A DNA stretch of 64,000 bases from contig NZ_CP146609.1 in the NCBI RefSeq assembly GCF_037094465.1, positions 868,001-932,000 on the forward strand. The letters are read 5' to 3'. Positions 26,124-34,251 of this stretch are shown in pieces. The translations under genes and the position numbers were made by a program. The notes below the pieces were generated by a model, which was given only the letters and a program-made list of their open reading frames with translations, had not been told where the DNA came from and made no database searches. The DNA comes from Pseudodesulfovibrio sp. 5S69 (GTDB lineage: Bacteria; Desulfobacterota; Desulfovibrionia; Desulfovibrionales; Desulfovibrionaceae). Within the stretch, counting starts at the first letter, position 1. Each line of letters opens with the position of its first letter.

Positions 26124-27950
26124 ATGCAACTCACCGCCGTACTGCCGAATCAACACCGCCCGAACAGACGGGTCGACCTGCCCGGAATGCTGACCAACTG
26201 CCTGCTGGCGGCCTGCCAGTACCGGGAGTTCAAACGGCTGGTCGGCTGGAAGGGCATGGCCGTGTGCCCCAGGGCGCCCCAGGGCTGGACGTTGAGGCTC
26301 CGCTCCCGGCCGGGCGTCTTCGGGCTGGCCACGGAAAAGACCTGGACGGATGACCGGGGACAGCACGCCCATCTCGGGCTGTACTATTTCCCGGCGGCCG
26401 ACGAACCGCTGCTGGAGTCCATGTCCCTGGCCGCGAACCTGGCCGCGGTCCGGCCGGACTATCTCGAAACCGTCCGCCGCTTCACGGCCATGGGCGAATG
26501 GCCGGCCCCCTTCCGCATGGGCGGGCTGTCGGCCTGCCTCGCCCCGGAGGAGACCGGACTGCTCCTGCAATGCGGCGCGTTGAGCCGGAAACTGAGCGTC
26601 GCCAGGGACGGCGTGCGGACCCCGGACAACCAATGGGTCATCCGCCCCGGCGAGGCCGAGGAGGACTTCCCGGCCCATGCCCTCGGACTGGATTTTCTGT
26701 TGCTGCTGGGCGCGGCCGTGACCCGGAGCCTGGAAGAGCCGCCGTGCCGGGTCGGGCGCGCGGTCGTCGCGGACCACGGCATCGTCTTCGATGGCGCGGG
26801 CGGGCGGTCGCGTCTGGACGACGGCATCGAGCGGATCACCGACCTGCTCTGCTGGGGCGACCCGGAAACACCGGCCGCCGTGGCCGCGTTCTCCCCGGCC
26901 CGGTGCCGGACGGCCGCCGGGCCCGCCTCCAGGGACACGCTGCCGCCCCCGCTAGACGACGCCCTGTTCTGGAAGACCCACGACCTGCGCGCGCTCTCCC
27001 TGGACCAGGCCTATGCCCCGGCCTTTGACGGCCGCCCCGGCCTGATCGTGCTCAGCGGGTTCCTCGGTTCCGGGAAAACCACCTTCCTCAACCAGTTGCT
27101 GGAATACCACTCGTCCCGCGACGAATTGGTCGCCATCATCCAGAACGAGATCGGCCAGACGGGCGTGGACGGCAGGCTGCTGGAGGGCGACGACTCCATC
27201 GTGGAGCTGGACGAGGGGTGCGTCTGCTGCACCCTGGCGGGCAACCTCTCCAAAGGCATCGAACGGCTCAAGGCCCGGTTCTCCCCCAAGGTCATCGTGC
27301 TCGAAGCCACCGGGCTGGCCAATCCTTTCAATATTCTTAACGAGCTTGAAGAGTTGCGCCCCCTGGTGCGCCTGGACTCGGTGACCACCCTGGTGGACGC
27401 GGCCAACGCACCGAAGCTGCTCGCCGGGCACGAGATAGCCCGCGACCAGGTCGCGGCGGCGGACACCATCCTGCTGAACAAGTGCGACCTGGCGGGTGAG
27501 GACGAGCTGGCGGCCCTGCGCGCGACGCTCCGCGAACTGAACCGCCGCGCCGTGCTGGTGGAGACGGCATTCGGCGGCGTCAATCCCGGCCGCCTCTATG
27601 ACACGGACCCGTTCGAGCAGCGCCCGTGTTCGCTGCCCGCCATGCCCCACGCGCACCGCCACGATCACTCCCACGAGGGCTTCACCTCGCAGCGGTTTCT
27701 CTTTCCGTCCGCCCTTGACCGCGGCCGACTCCTGAAGGCCCTGGACGACCTGCCCGAGTCCGTGTTCCGGCTCAAGGGGATAGTCCGCCTGGTGGACGCT
27801 CCGCAGCCCGTGGTGGTCCAGTATGTGTGCGGCCGCCACGAGCTCTCCTCCTTGGGCGACGACTTCGACCAGGAGGGCTTCCTGGTGGCCATCGGCAAGG
27901 ATCTTGCCGACCTCCCCCAATTGCAAGGACTGCAAGGAGCGAACGCATGA
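26124..27950 (+). CDS. G3E (CobW/P47K) GTPase with unusual 300-residue N-terminal domain
   Basis: A 608-residue fusion. The C-terminal half is a G3E metallochaperone GTPase: Walker A GFLGSGKTT at 312-320, the metal site CVCC at 366-369, NKCD at 452-455, and a His-rich HAHRHDHSHE at 509-518, then a CobW C-terminal domain. Residues 1-300 match nothing I recognise (GMLTNCLLAACQYREFKRLV; LGLYYFPAADEPLLESMSLA). Start 26124 has GAGGT 6 nt upstream. ATGA overlap with exbB shows translational coupling. A role in metallating the exported MBL protein is an inference from context. Confidence 0.88.
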   Translation: MQLTAVLPNQHRPNRRVDLPGMLTNCLLAACQYREFKRLVGWKGMAVCPRAPQGWTLRLRSRPGVFGLATEKTWTDDRGQHAHLGLYYFPAADEPLLESMSLAANLAAVRPDYLETVRRFTAMGEWPAPFRMGGLSACLAPEETGLLLQCGALSRKLSVARDGVRTPDNQWVIRPGEAEEDFPAHALGLDFLLLLGAAVTRSLEEPPCRVGRAVVADHGIVFDGAGGRSRLDDGIERITDLLCWGDPETPAAVAAFSPARCRTAAGPASRDTLPPPLDDALFWKTHDLRALSLDQAYAPAFDGRPGLIVLSGFLGSGKTTFLNQLLEYHSSRDELVAIIQNEIGQTGVDGRLLEGDDSIVELDEGCVCCTLAGNLSKGIERLKARFSPKVIVLEATGLANPFNILNELEELRPLVRLDSVTTLVDAANAPKLLAGHEIARDQVAAADTILLNKCDLAGEDELAALRATLRELNRRAVLVETAFGGVNPGRLYDTDPFEQRPCSLPAMPHAHRHDHSHEGFTSQRFLFPSALDRGRLLKALDDLPESVFRLKGIVRLVDAPQPVVVQYVCGRHELSSLGDDFDQEGFLVAIGKDLADLPQLQGLQGANA

Positions 27951-28537
27951 GTCTTCTGCAACAGGGCGGCTTCATGATGTGGCCGCTGCTCATTCTGTCC
28001 GTGGCGGCCCTGGCCGTGATCCTGGACCGCCTCGTGGTCTTCACCACCCGCCGCTTTCCCTCCGCGCAGGCGCTGGACACCCTGCTCGAAACCTTCCGCA
28101 CGCAGGGCAGGGCGGCCGCCCTCGGCAGCGTGGAGGAAACGGCCCCGGCCTTTACCGCCTTTTTCGCGGCTTGCTTCTCCCCGGACAGGGCGCATCGCGA
28201 GGCGGCCATCCAGGCCGCCGGGGACGAGATCCTGTTCGGGTTCAACGCCCGGCTCGACTTCCTGTCCACGGCCGCGGCCACGGCCCCGCTCATGGGGCTG
28301 CTGGGGACGGTGCTGGGCATGATCAACGCCTTTTCCCGGCTGGCGTCGGCGGCGGACGTGGACATCACCGTTCTGGCCGGGGGCATCTGGCAGGCCCTGC
28401 TGACCACGGCTGCCGGGCTGTGCATCGCCATCCCGGCCGTACTGGCCCACCGCTGGTTCTGCCGTGAATACGACAAGATCGCCCATGCCATGCAGCACGC
28501 GGCGCGCCTGATCCCCGTCCCGGATACGGAGCCATGA
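27947..28537 (+). CDS. exbB: ExbB/TolQ/MotA-type proton-channel protein
   Basis: A 196-residue protein with three membrane spans and the family block LDFLSTAAATAPLMGLLGTV then MINAFSRL, followed by VLAGGIWQALLTTAAGLCIAIPA. It forms the proton-driven motor with ExbD. The start overlaps the GTPase stop (ATGA) and its stop overlaps the exbD start. Confidence 0.93.
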   Translation: MSLLQQGGFMMWPLLILSVAALAVILDRLVVFTTRRFPSAQALDTLLETFRTQGRAAALGSVEETAPAFTAFFAACFSPDRAHREAAIQAAGDEILFGFNARLDFLSTAAATAPLMGLLGTVLGMINAFSRLASAADVDITVLAGGIWQALLTTAAGLCIAIPAVLAHRWFCREYDKIAHAMQHAARLIPVPDTEP

Positions 28538-28968
28538 TCAACTTTAAGAGCAACGCCCCCAGGCCCGCCTCGCCGGACATCACCCCGCTGCTGGACGTCG
28601 TCTTCATCCTGCTGATCTTCTTCGTGGTCTCCGCGGTCTTCACGGCCAAGGGGGTGGACATCGAGCTGCCCTATGCCGAGACCGCCCGGGCCGTGACCGG
28701 CAGGTCCATGGAAATCGAACTCAGGGAAAACGGCGATATCCTCTGCGATACCGCGCCGATCACCCTGAACGATCTGACCCACCTTCTGCAAAACACCTTT
28801 GACCGGCCCGTTGCCCTGCAACCGGACCACATCCTGCTCAAATCCGCGCCCCGAGCGCGGGTCGAGCGTTTCGTGCGGATCGTCGACATGGTGCGCAAGA
28901 CCGGGTTCAACAACCTGATCATAGCGACCGACACCCGCCACAACGAAACAGGCGGCACGGAGCAGTGA
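28534..28968 (+). CDS. exbD: ExbD/TolR-type protein
   Basis: A 144-residue protein. It has a short cytoplasmic head, then SPDITPLLDVVFILLIFFVV, which carries the membrane Asp of the proton path, and a periplasmic domain ending FNNLIIATD. It works with ExbB; both overlap by 4 nt. Confidence 0.93.
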   Translation: MINFKSNAPRPASPDITPLLDVVFILLIFFVVSAVFTAKGVDIELPYAETARAVTGRSMEIELRENGDILCDTAPITLNDLTHLLQNTFDRPVALQPDHILLKSAPRARVERFVRIVDMVRKTGFNNLIIATDTRHNETGGTEQ

Positions 28969-29492
28969 CCCCCCGGCAGACGATCTGGACCTGCCTGGTC
29001 ATCTCCCTGTGCCTGCACTGGCTGTTGCTGGAACAGCACTGGCATCAGGCTCCGGTCCCTTCGGGCGAGACCGTCGTCGTCCCGGTGAACTTCGATCTCT
29101 CGGTGGCCACCCCGGGGACCATCGGCCTTTCCCTGGATCAGTGGGGGGCCGACGAGCAGGAAAAAACCGACCATGCGGACGCGGCCAGACGCCTCCGCCA
29201 GCAGGCCCTGAAGAAATTCCTAGCCCAGGTCCACAGCGCCGTGGAGCACCGCAGACGCCCGCCGGGCAGCGACCTCGACGACCTGATCGGCAATGTCCGC
29301 TACCGGTTCCGCATCCGCCCGGACGACACCTTCTCCGACATTGTCATGCTCCACTCATCGGGCGACCCCAGGCTCGACGCCGCGGCCCGGGAGGCCATCA
29401 GGTCCGCCAGCGGCAACGTCAAGCGTCCCGCCATCCTCAAGGGCCGGTCCTGGACCATCACCATCACGGTCAAATACCAGTATTCGCTCTGA
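28965..29492 (+). CDS. TonB-like energy transducer, short linker
   Basis: A 175-residue protein starting at GTG 28965 (GTGA overlap with exbD). It has one N-terminal span (TIWTCLVISLCLHWLLLEQ), no Pro-rich spanner, and a C-terminal TonB domain (NVRYRFRIRPDDTFSDIVML; SSGDPRLDAAAREAIRSA). The linker of only about 60 residues would limit reach across the periplasm. No TonB-dependent receptor gene is in the operon. Integrase debris begins right after its stop. Confidence 0.85.
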   Translation: MTPRQTIWTCLVISLCLHWLLLEQHWHQAPVPSGETVVVPVNFDLSVATPGTIGLSLDQWGADEQEKTDHADAARRLRQQALKKFLAQVHSAVEHRRRPPGSDLDDLIGNVRYRFRIRPDDTFSDIVMLHSSGDPRLDAAAREAIRSASGNVKRPAILKGRSWTITITVKYQYSL

Positions 29493-29502
29493 GCGGAAGC
29501 AG

Positions 29503-29708
29503 GGCCGGTATTCCATGCTCCGGAAGCCCTGCCTGAAGGCCGAGGTCGACGACGACACCTTCCACCGCTCCCGAGCGTCGGGCACAACCTTGTCCACGCG
29601 GACCGGCGGAGCACGGAGATCTATCTGGAAAAACTCCGTGACGTGGAACGCGACGCCATGGACGTTTACGAACGGGAAAGCCGCAAGGATGATGACAAGG
29701 TTGCCTGA
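29503..29708 (+). pseudogene. Integrase 3'-end remnant
   Basis: Homologous to the last part of the integrase at 32751-33830 (from GGTATTCCATGCTCC through the stop) with about 50 bp deleted after the HRFR motif. It has no start, so it is a duplicated and decayed gene end left by an earlier integration. Confidence 0.85.
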
Positions 29709-29823
29709 CAACTTCACACATGCGACTTACACACAAAACGGCTTGCAGGCGTCAGCCTGCAAGCCGTTGAAAAACCAAAGAAAAGACCGGGAAGCAACAC
29801 ACGAAGAGTGTGACTATTCTTAA
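29594..29823 (+). repeat. Direct repeat flanking element 2, left copy
   Basis: About 230 bp matching 33716-33951: integrase C-terminus coding end, GACAACTTCACACATGCG, an AACGGCTTGC hairpin (29737-29768), and GCAACACACGAAGAGTGTG up to ATTCTTAA. Beyond that point the two copies diverge. Confidence 0.88.
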
Positions 29824-29965
29824 AAGTACCCACCACGTTTCAAAAAAGCCGCCCCCTGCCTTGTTTTTCAAACATGGCAGGGGGTTACTTTTGGGTGAAA
29901 GCTGGTGTTATTCGAGGTCTTGCGGTGATTTCGAAATGGGAATCACATATTTCTTCACACACCTC
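29813..29965 (+). repeat. Element-border repeat, copy 2
   Basis: Matches 3179-3320 from ATTCTTAAAAGTACCC; contains the CCCCCTGCC hairpin at 29852-29884. It links the border of this element with the scar beside ogt. Confidence 0.75.
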
Positions 29966-30339
29966 GAGTCAAAAATAAGTTAATTTTTCAATTAGTTATA
30001 GTGCTATTCGCAAATGTTGTCAACTTAAGTGGGGTAAGGAGAAAATTTCAATGGTGCCGAAGAGAAGATTCGCAACTCTTCAGATTTCGGCGTCGTGGCA
30101 ATATGTTGATTTTGTTTGAATATTACTTTTTCGCATATTCTTCCTGTTTGAAGAGTGACCTAGCATTTTGCCCCGGATTCAGCAAGGAGTATCAAACTAC
30201 TTGAGTTGCTTGCTGTTTCGCGTCGCTTGTAGTCAGCTATCTGCCCAACATGTTTTCCACCCCTTCTCGAGCAAACCAATCTGTGCTTTCTGATATTCTA
30301 TGCCCCCATGGTATGCTTCCGATCCCAGTGTTGATATAT
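29966..30339. other. AT-rich gene-free stretch in element 2
   Basis: No frame with a ribosome site and plausible composition was found; a 67-codon frame at 30001-30204 has no supporting feature. Much lower GC than the flanks, indicating foreign origin. Confidence 0.5.
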
Positions 30340-30675
30340 CTAAAACAAGCGGACTTTGACTTTTCTAAACGGAGGAAGACAATTGAAAAAAATGATCACA
30401 TTCTGGTCGTTCATTCCGGTTACAACAAATGCAGCGTACTGCGTTTGAGATTGATTTACCTCATGTCTGTACCGCTTCAAGGAGTTAGTGAGATTATTGG
30501 TGAACTCATTTCCGAGGCTGGTGTTTGAATTGTTGACGACAGTGATCTTATATCCGGCAAAATCGACTGTGGATATTTTCAGGATAGAAATGATGATAAT
30601 AGCGATAAATATGTTCTTTTTCGTGTCATCTTCTTTGAGTGATTTGTACCGCGAAACTGTTGTAAGGCTTTCCAT
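30340..30675 (-). CDS. Small predicted membrane protein (hypothetical)
   Basis: A 111-residue frame with one strong hydrophobic segment (KKNIFIAIIIISILKISTV) after a polar N-terminus, then a polar, Asn-rich tail. It starts 23 bp after the TPR gene on the same strand. There is no clear ribosome site and no recognised family, so it may be spurious; a start at 30720 overlapping the TPR gene is the alternative. Confidence 0.4.
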   Translation of the reverse strand: MESLTTVSRYKSLKEDDTKKNIFIAIIIISILKISTVDFAGYKITVVNNSNTSLGNEFTNNLTNSLKRYRHEVNQSQTQYAAFVVTGMNDQNVIIFFNCLPPFRKVKVRLF

Positions 30676-30697
30676 TGTTGTGTTTTTCAAGCATGCA

Positions 30698-31546
30698 CTA
30701 ATGGCAAATTCGCTCTGCACGTGAAAATTCTAATCCCTTGCATTCGCCAAGAGAACACGCCGTTTCAAGGTCTCGACAACTGGTGGTAGACATCCCCAAA
30801 GCAATTTTTGCGAGCCCTCGATTGAGGTATGCATTTGCAAGTTTTGGGTCCAGTTGAATAGCCCTGTCAAATTCTGATATGGATTTTTTGAACTTATCTT
30901 GTCGGAAATAAAGAAGTCCTAGATTGTAATGAGCCTGTGCATTTGGAGCTAGGTTGATAGCCTTTATAAAATCTTGTAGAGCCAAATCAAAGCGTCCAAT
31001 GGTTCCATAGACGACCCCGCGAAGGTCATACGCTTCTCCATTCTCTGGGTCTAAATTAATGGCCTTGCTATGGTCTTGAATTGCACGTTCATATTGGCCA
31101 AGAATATAGTAAGTAATCCCGCGGAAGCTATACGTAAATGCATAATTCGGGTCTATGTTGATGGCTTTGTCATAGTCTTGAATTGCTTGTTCATATCGGC
31201 CAAGTTCATGATAAACTAAACCGCGATGCTGGTATGCTGCTGCAAACTCTGGGCCTAAGTTAATGGCTTTGTCATAGTCTTGAATTGCTCGTTCATATTG
31301 GCCGAGCTCATAGTAGGCCCTCCCTCGGTTATAGTACGCGGATGCGAATTTCGGGTCTATGTTGATGGCCTTGTCACATTCTTGAATTGCATGTTCATAT
31401 TGGCCATGTCTATAATTGGCTATCCCGCGGTCGAGGTGTGTGTCAGCTTCTCTGTTGTACGATTCTGCTTGAGTTCCAAAAGCAAGGATAGAAAATAAAA
31501 AAAAAATTGTAATTGTAAGCTGGAATTTTGATACTCCTGACTTCAT
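30698..31546 (-). CDS. Secreted tetratricopeptide-repeat protein
   Basis: A 282-residue protein with signal peptide (FQLTITIFFLFSILAFGTQA) and seven to eight TPR units of the form AYYNRGRAYYELGQYERAIQ-DYDKAINLGPE. The Cys-rich end TSCRDLETACSLGECKGLE resembles other cargo TPRs. TPRs bind partner proteins; no partner is evident. Codon use is AT-rich unlike the chromosome, so it is cargo of the integrative element. Start 31546 has GGGAGG 4-5 nt upstream. Confidence 0.85.
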   Translation of the reverse strand: MKSGVSKFQLTITIFFLFSILAFGTQAESYNREADTHLDRGIANYRHGQYEHAIQECDKAINIDPKFASAYYNRGRAYYELGQYERAIQDYDKAINLGPEFAAAYQHRGLVYHELGRYEQAIQDYDKAINIDPNYAFTYSFRGITYYILGQYERAIQDHSKAINLDPENGEAYDLRGVVYGTIGRFDLALQDFIKAINLAPNAQAHYNLGLLYFRQDKFKKSISEFDRAIQLDPKLANAYLNRGLAKIALGMSTTSCRDLETACSLGECKGLEFSRAERICH

Positions 31547-31805
31547 ACCGCCTCCCGTATAGTTGTACATGCTGCAGATTTTGTGGTGTTATGAGAACTG
31601 TTCTTCTAAATATTGAGTCGAGAATAGACAGAAAAAGTGACAAGCTGAAATGATTGTACAAATTTTTCTTTATAATTATTGCAGATTATAAATTAATTGG
31701 CAATATTATGATATGTTTTTTTGAAAAATGGGTGATGCCCTTGCGCGTCGATTTTCCGGCGTGATATCCTTAATACATAACCGTAGGTTACTTTAGTATT
31801 GCATA
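31547..31805. other. AT-rich region upstream of TPR gene
   Basis: No gene or clear terminator; very AT-rich and the likely promoter region for the TPR gene. Confidence 0.4.
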
Positions 31806-32238
31806 GGAGGTAAAACGCACACAAGGCGCGTTCATAAGTTTTGACGAAGTCTAAACTGATGAACGCTTAAGTAAGCACTAACATGCCGGAACACCAAACA
31901 CTTCGCTGCCGTTCATTTCCAAACGGCACGCTTTCACATCCAAACGCAGGCTGGAACACAGCACCCCCGCCGGACAAACGACAGGTATCTAAACATCTGC
32001 CGTTGTCGAAATTCCCCCACGGCCACCGCTTTATGCGGGGGACGAACGAGCCTGCGTGGTGGCACCCCTTATTGAATGGATTTTCAGGATTTTTCCTTCT
32101 GTGGGAAATGGACATTGATTTGTCCCGTGTCGGTTGTTGTGTGGCGCGTTCGCGCCATAGGCGGACCCGTGGGTTCGCTTTGTCCCGGGGCACTGCCCCG
32201 AACTTCAGGAAGGGATCTTCCATTGAAATCCATCGGCC
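31806..32238 (+). repeat. Integrative-module leader repeat, copy 2
   Basis: Matches 17212-17665 from AGGAGGT to GAAATCCATC. After that point the integrase-like gene of element 1 is absent, so only its first few codons' worth of sequence survives (TTG in place of ATG). About 25 bp is also missing near 32165. Confidence 0.88.
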
Positions 32239-32314
32239 TGGAAAACGAAAAACACGACATAGCGCTGGGGCATCCCCGCAGAATGCCCACCCATGACAAA
32301 AAATCCAGTTTCAG

Positions 32315-32398
32315 GTTGTCCGGCGGGGCTGACAAGTCCGCCCCACCGGACAACCGCCCTTCCCGCATGTCGGCTTGAGGCCGACCAGCGGAAAGGGC
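32315..32398 (+). ncRNA. Tandem-hairpin element, copy 2
   Basis: Hairpin 1 pairs 32315-32329 with 32340-32354 (GTTGTCCGG ... CCGGACAAC, one mismatch). Hairpin 2 pairs 32356-32374 with 32380-32398, with the conserved TCGGCTTGAGGCCGA top. Same order and position as 18651-18739. Confidence 0.55.
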
Positions 32399-32468
32399 TT
32401 TTATGCGGACTGGATCGCCCTCTGGTGAGATGCCTTTTTCAATGACCTCTCCGTTCCCTCAAGAACGA

Positions 32469-32523
32469 GTGAAAATACCCTATCCCGATTCCTTGAGGTC
32501 AAAGGTGCCGGTGTGATCAGACT
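32469..32523 (+). repeat. Conserved 55-bp block upstream of xis/int, copy 2
   Basis: Nearly identical to 18772-18826; 71 bp before the excisionase start. Confidence 0.75.
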
Positions 32524-32593
32524 GAAGGGTTGGCCGAGTTGGCGGGCGGTTCGGTGGCTGCCCCATGGGGAACGAAGACAATCCGGAAGGCAC

Positions 32594-32929
32594 ATGACTT
32601 TTGACACCAAGCTGAAGACCCGCGTATTATGCGCCAAGGACGTTGCCGCGTTCCTGGGCAAAAGCGTGGACTGGGTCTACGACCATGCCGAAGCCGTCGG
32701 CGGCGTCAAACGTGGTGGGTCATGGTTCTTTCCGAACGAGGAAGACATCTATGACCGTCTATTTCAAGGCCGGGAAAGGGTACCGGTACGATTTCATGGT
32801 AAAGGGCAAGCGCTACACCAAGGCGTGGTTCAAGGGGAAACAGGCCGCAAAAACGGCCGAGGTCAAAAGAAGGGAGGAAGTCGAAAAGAAACTGGAGCTG
32901 GAAGCGACGGGCGACATGGCCTTGCTTGA
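32594..32929 (+). CDS. Excisionase-like HTH protein overlapping integrase
   Basis: A 111-codon frame. Residues 10-60 (VLCAKDVAAFLGKSVDWVYD; GGVKRGGSWFFPNEEDIYDR) are an HTH_17-type DNA-binding domain. The last approximately 59 residues overlap the integrase gene in another frame and are of Arg/Gly-rich, out-of-frame character, so the functional part is probably the first 55-60 residues. GGAAGG lies 3 nt before the ATG. Confidence 0.65.
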   Translation: MTFDTKLKTRVLCAKDVAAFLGKSVDWVYDHAEAVGGVKRGGSWFFPNEEDIYDRLFQGRERVPVRFHGKGQALHQGVVQGETGRKNGRGQKKGGSRKETGAGSDGRHGLA

Positions 32930-33830
32930 TCTCCTGAACCTGCGGTTGGATTACCTGCTGGACCGTGCGTACTCGGAGTCGCACTACAAGAAGACCAAGC
33001 TCCCGGCCCAGCGGCTTTTGGACTACTTCGGCAAGGTGCCGTGTTTCGCCATCACCCGCTTGAAGGCCGATGAGTTCCTGATGGCCGTGGTGAAGGAACG
33101 GACCCCGGTCGCCGGCAACAACGACCTCAAGGTGCTCCGGGCGGCATTCTCCTGGGGCATGAAGCGGGGTCAGCGGTTCATTCAGGACAATCCCTTTGCG
33201 GGGCTGGAGACGTTCCCCAGCGACAAGCCCAAGGAAAGGAAGAAGACCCCCAAGAGCGACGAATTGGACCTGATGATCGAAGCGGCCCAGCCCAAGCACC
33301 GCCCCTACCTGTGGGTGCTGCGGGAAACCTTGGCGCGGAGCATCGAGGTCCACCGGCTCACCTGGAATCGGGTCAACTTCGAGGAACGGTACGTCGAGCT
33401 GGAAACGCGCAAGAACAAGAACCGGGAACCGGTGCTGCGCCGGGTGCCGATGACGGACAAGCTGTACGAAGTCCTTTCCGACCTGTACGCGGACCGTGAT
33501 CCCAACAAGGAATGGGTGTTCTGGACTCGGAGCTACAACGCCGAGACAGGCGGGATGGAAGAAGGTCCCTACAAGCGCGGCAGGTATTCCATGCTCCAAA
33601 AGGTCTGCCGGGATGCCGGGGTGGATTACTACACCTTCCACCGCTTCCGGGCATCGGGCGCATCCGTGATGGACAACAGCGGGGCCCTGCTTCCGGGCAT
33701 CCAGCACATCCTTGGCCACGCGGACCGGCGGAGCACGGAAATCTATCTGGAAAAGCTCCGTGACGTGGAACGCGACGCCATGGATGTTTACGAACGGGAA
33801 AGCCGCAAGGATGATGACAAGGTTGCCTGA
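32751..33830 (+). CDS. Tyrosine site-specific integrase (element 2)
   Basis: A 359-residue integrase. The N-terminal arm-binding beta-sheet (YFKAGKGYRYDFMVKGKRYT), core-binding domain (60-160) and catalytic domain have R196 (LARSIEV), H297-x2-R300 (FHRFR), H323 (LGHAD) and Y332 (TEIYL). The catalytic set is complete. ATG 32751 has GAGGA 8 nt upstream. Its 3' end is duplicated at 29503-29708, pointing to repeated integration at the same site. Confidence 0.95.
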   Translation: MTVYFKAGKGYRYDFMVKGKRYTKAWFKGKQAAKTAEVKRREEVEKKLELEATGDMALLDLLNLRLDYLLDRAYSESHYKKTKLPAQRLLDYFGKVPCFAITRLKADEFLMAVVKERTPVAGNNDLKVLRAAFSWGMKRGQRFIQDNPFAGLETFPSDKPKERKKTPKSDELDLMIEAAQPKHRPYLWVLRETLARSIEVHRLTWNRVNFEERYVELETRKNKNREPVLRRVPMTDKLYEVLSDLYADRDPNKEWVFWTRSYNAETGGMEEGPYKRGRYSMLQKVCRDAGVDYYTFHRFRASGASVMDNSGALLPGIQHILGHADRRSTEIYLEKLRDVERDAMDVYERESRKDDDKVA

Positions 33831-33951
33831 CAACTTCACACATGCGGTTTACACACAACGACAAAACGGCTTGCGGGCGTTAGCCTGCAAGCCGTTGAAA
33901 AACAAAAGGAAAGACCGAGTAGCAACACACGAAGAGTGTGACTATTCTTAA
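33716..33951 (+). repeat. Direct repeat flanking element 2, right copy
   Basis: Partner of 29594-29823; covers the active integrase 3' end, a hairpin at 33865-33896 and the block GCAACACACGAAGAGTGTG to ATTCTTAA. Confidence 0.88.
33865..33896 (+). terminator. Hairpin after integrase 2
   Basis: AACGGCTTGC...GCAAGCCGTT, 35 bp after the integrase stop, followed by an A-rich rather than T-rich stretch; duplicated at 29737-29768. Confidence 0.5.
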
Positions 33952-34020
33952 GGCCCTCGGCCTTAAGCGGGTCCAGGGCAGCGCCCTGGTCTCCCCGAAG
34001 GGGCCGCCGGAGGCTTTCTC
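33945..34020 (+). repeat. Dispersed intergenic hairpin cluster
   Basis: Three short hairpins in a row: CTTAAGGCC-CTC-GGCCTTAAG, CCAGGGC-AG-CGCCCTGG and CCCC-GAA-GGGG, followed by GCCGCCGGAGGC. That last string also ends the intergenic elements at 44230 and 49030. Confidence 0.55.
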
Positions 34021-34030
34021 CAGCCCAATG

Positions 34031-34228
34031 TCAGCCCACGTATTCGAAACCGATCTTGTCGATGGCTTCCTTGATGTCGTCCTTGCTGATGGGCGTGGGT
34101 TCCTCGTATTTCACGTCGCCGGTCAGGAGGTCGACGGACACGTCCTTGGCGCCCAGTTTCTCCATCACCTCGGTCACGGAATTCACGCAGTGCTGGCAGC
34201 TCATGCCTTTGACTTTCACCGTTGCCAT
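34031..34228 (-). CDS. copZ: Copper chaperone CopZ-like HMA protein
   Basis: A 65-residue single heavy-metal-associated domain with the Cu-binding loop GMSCQHC (CxxC at 10-13) and DLLTGDVKYEEPT. It carries Cu(I) to the P-type ATPase encoded 23 bp upstream. The copA-copZ order on one strand implies a copper-homeostasis operon. Confidence 0.95.
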   Translation of the reverse strand: MATVKVKGMSCQHCVNSVTEVMEKLGAKDVSVDLLTGDVKYEEPTPISKDDIKEAIDKIGFEYVG

Positions 34229-34251
34229 GGTTGACTCCTTTTGGTTGTGTT

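Larger units (their letters stand above)
29824..33951 (+). mobile_element. Integrative element 2 (TPR cargo, xis/int)
   Basis: A 4.1-kb unit between direct repeats, with an AT-rich cargo (29.9-31.8 kb), a leader repeat, tandem hairpins, excisionase and integrase at the right end. The left repeat includes a dead integrase tail. Boundaries are inferred from repeat ends at ATTCTTAA. Confidence 0.7.

Noticed and set aside
30001..30204. A 67-codon frame in the AT-rich part of element 2
   Set aside because: No ribosome site, no domain and no context; AT-rich DNA of this length gives such frames by chance.
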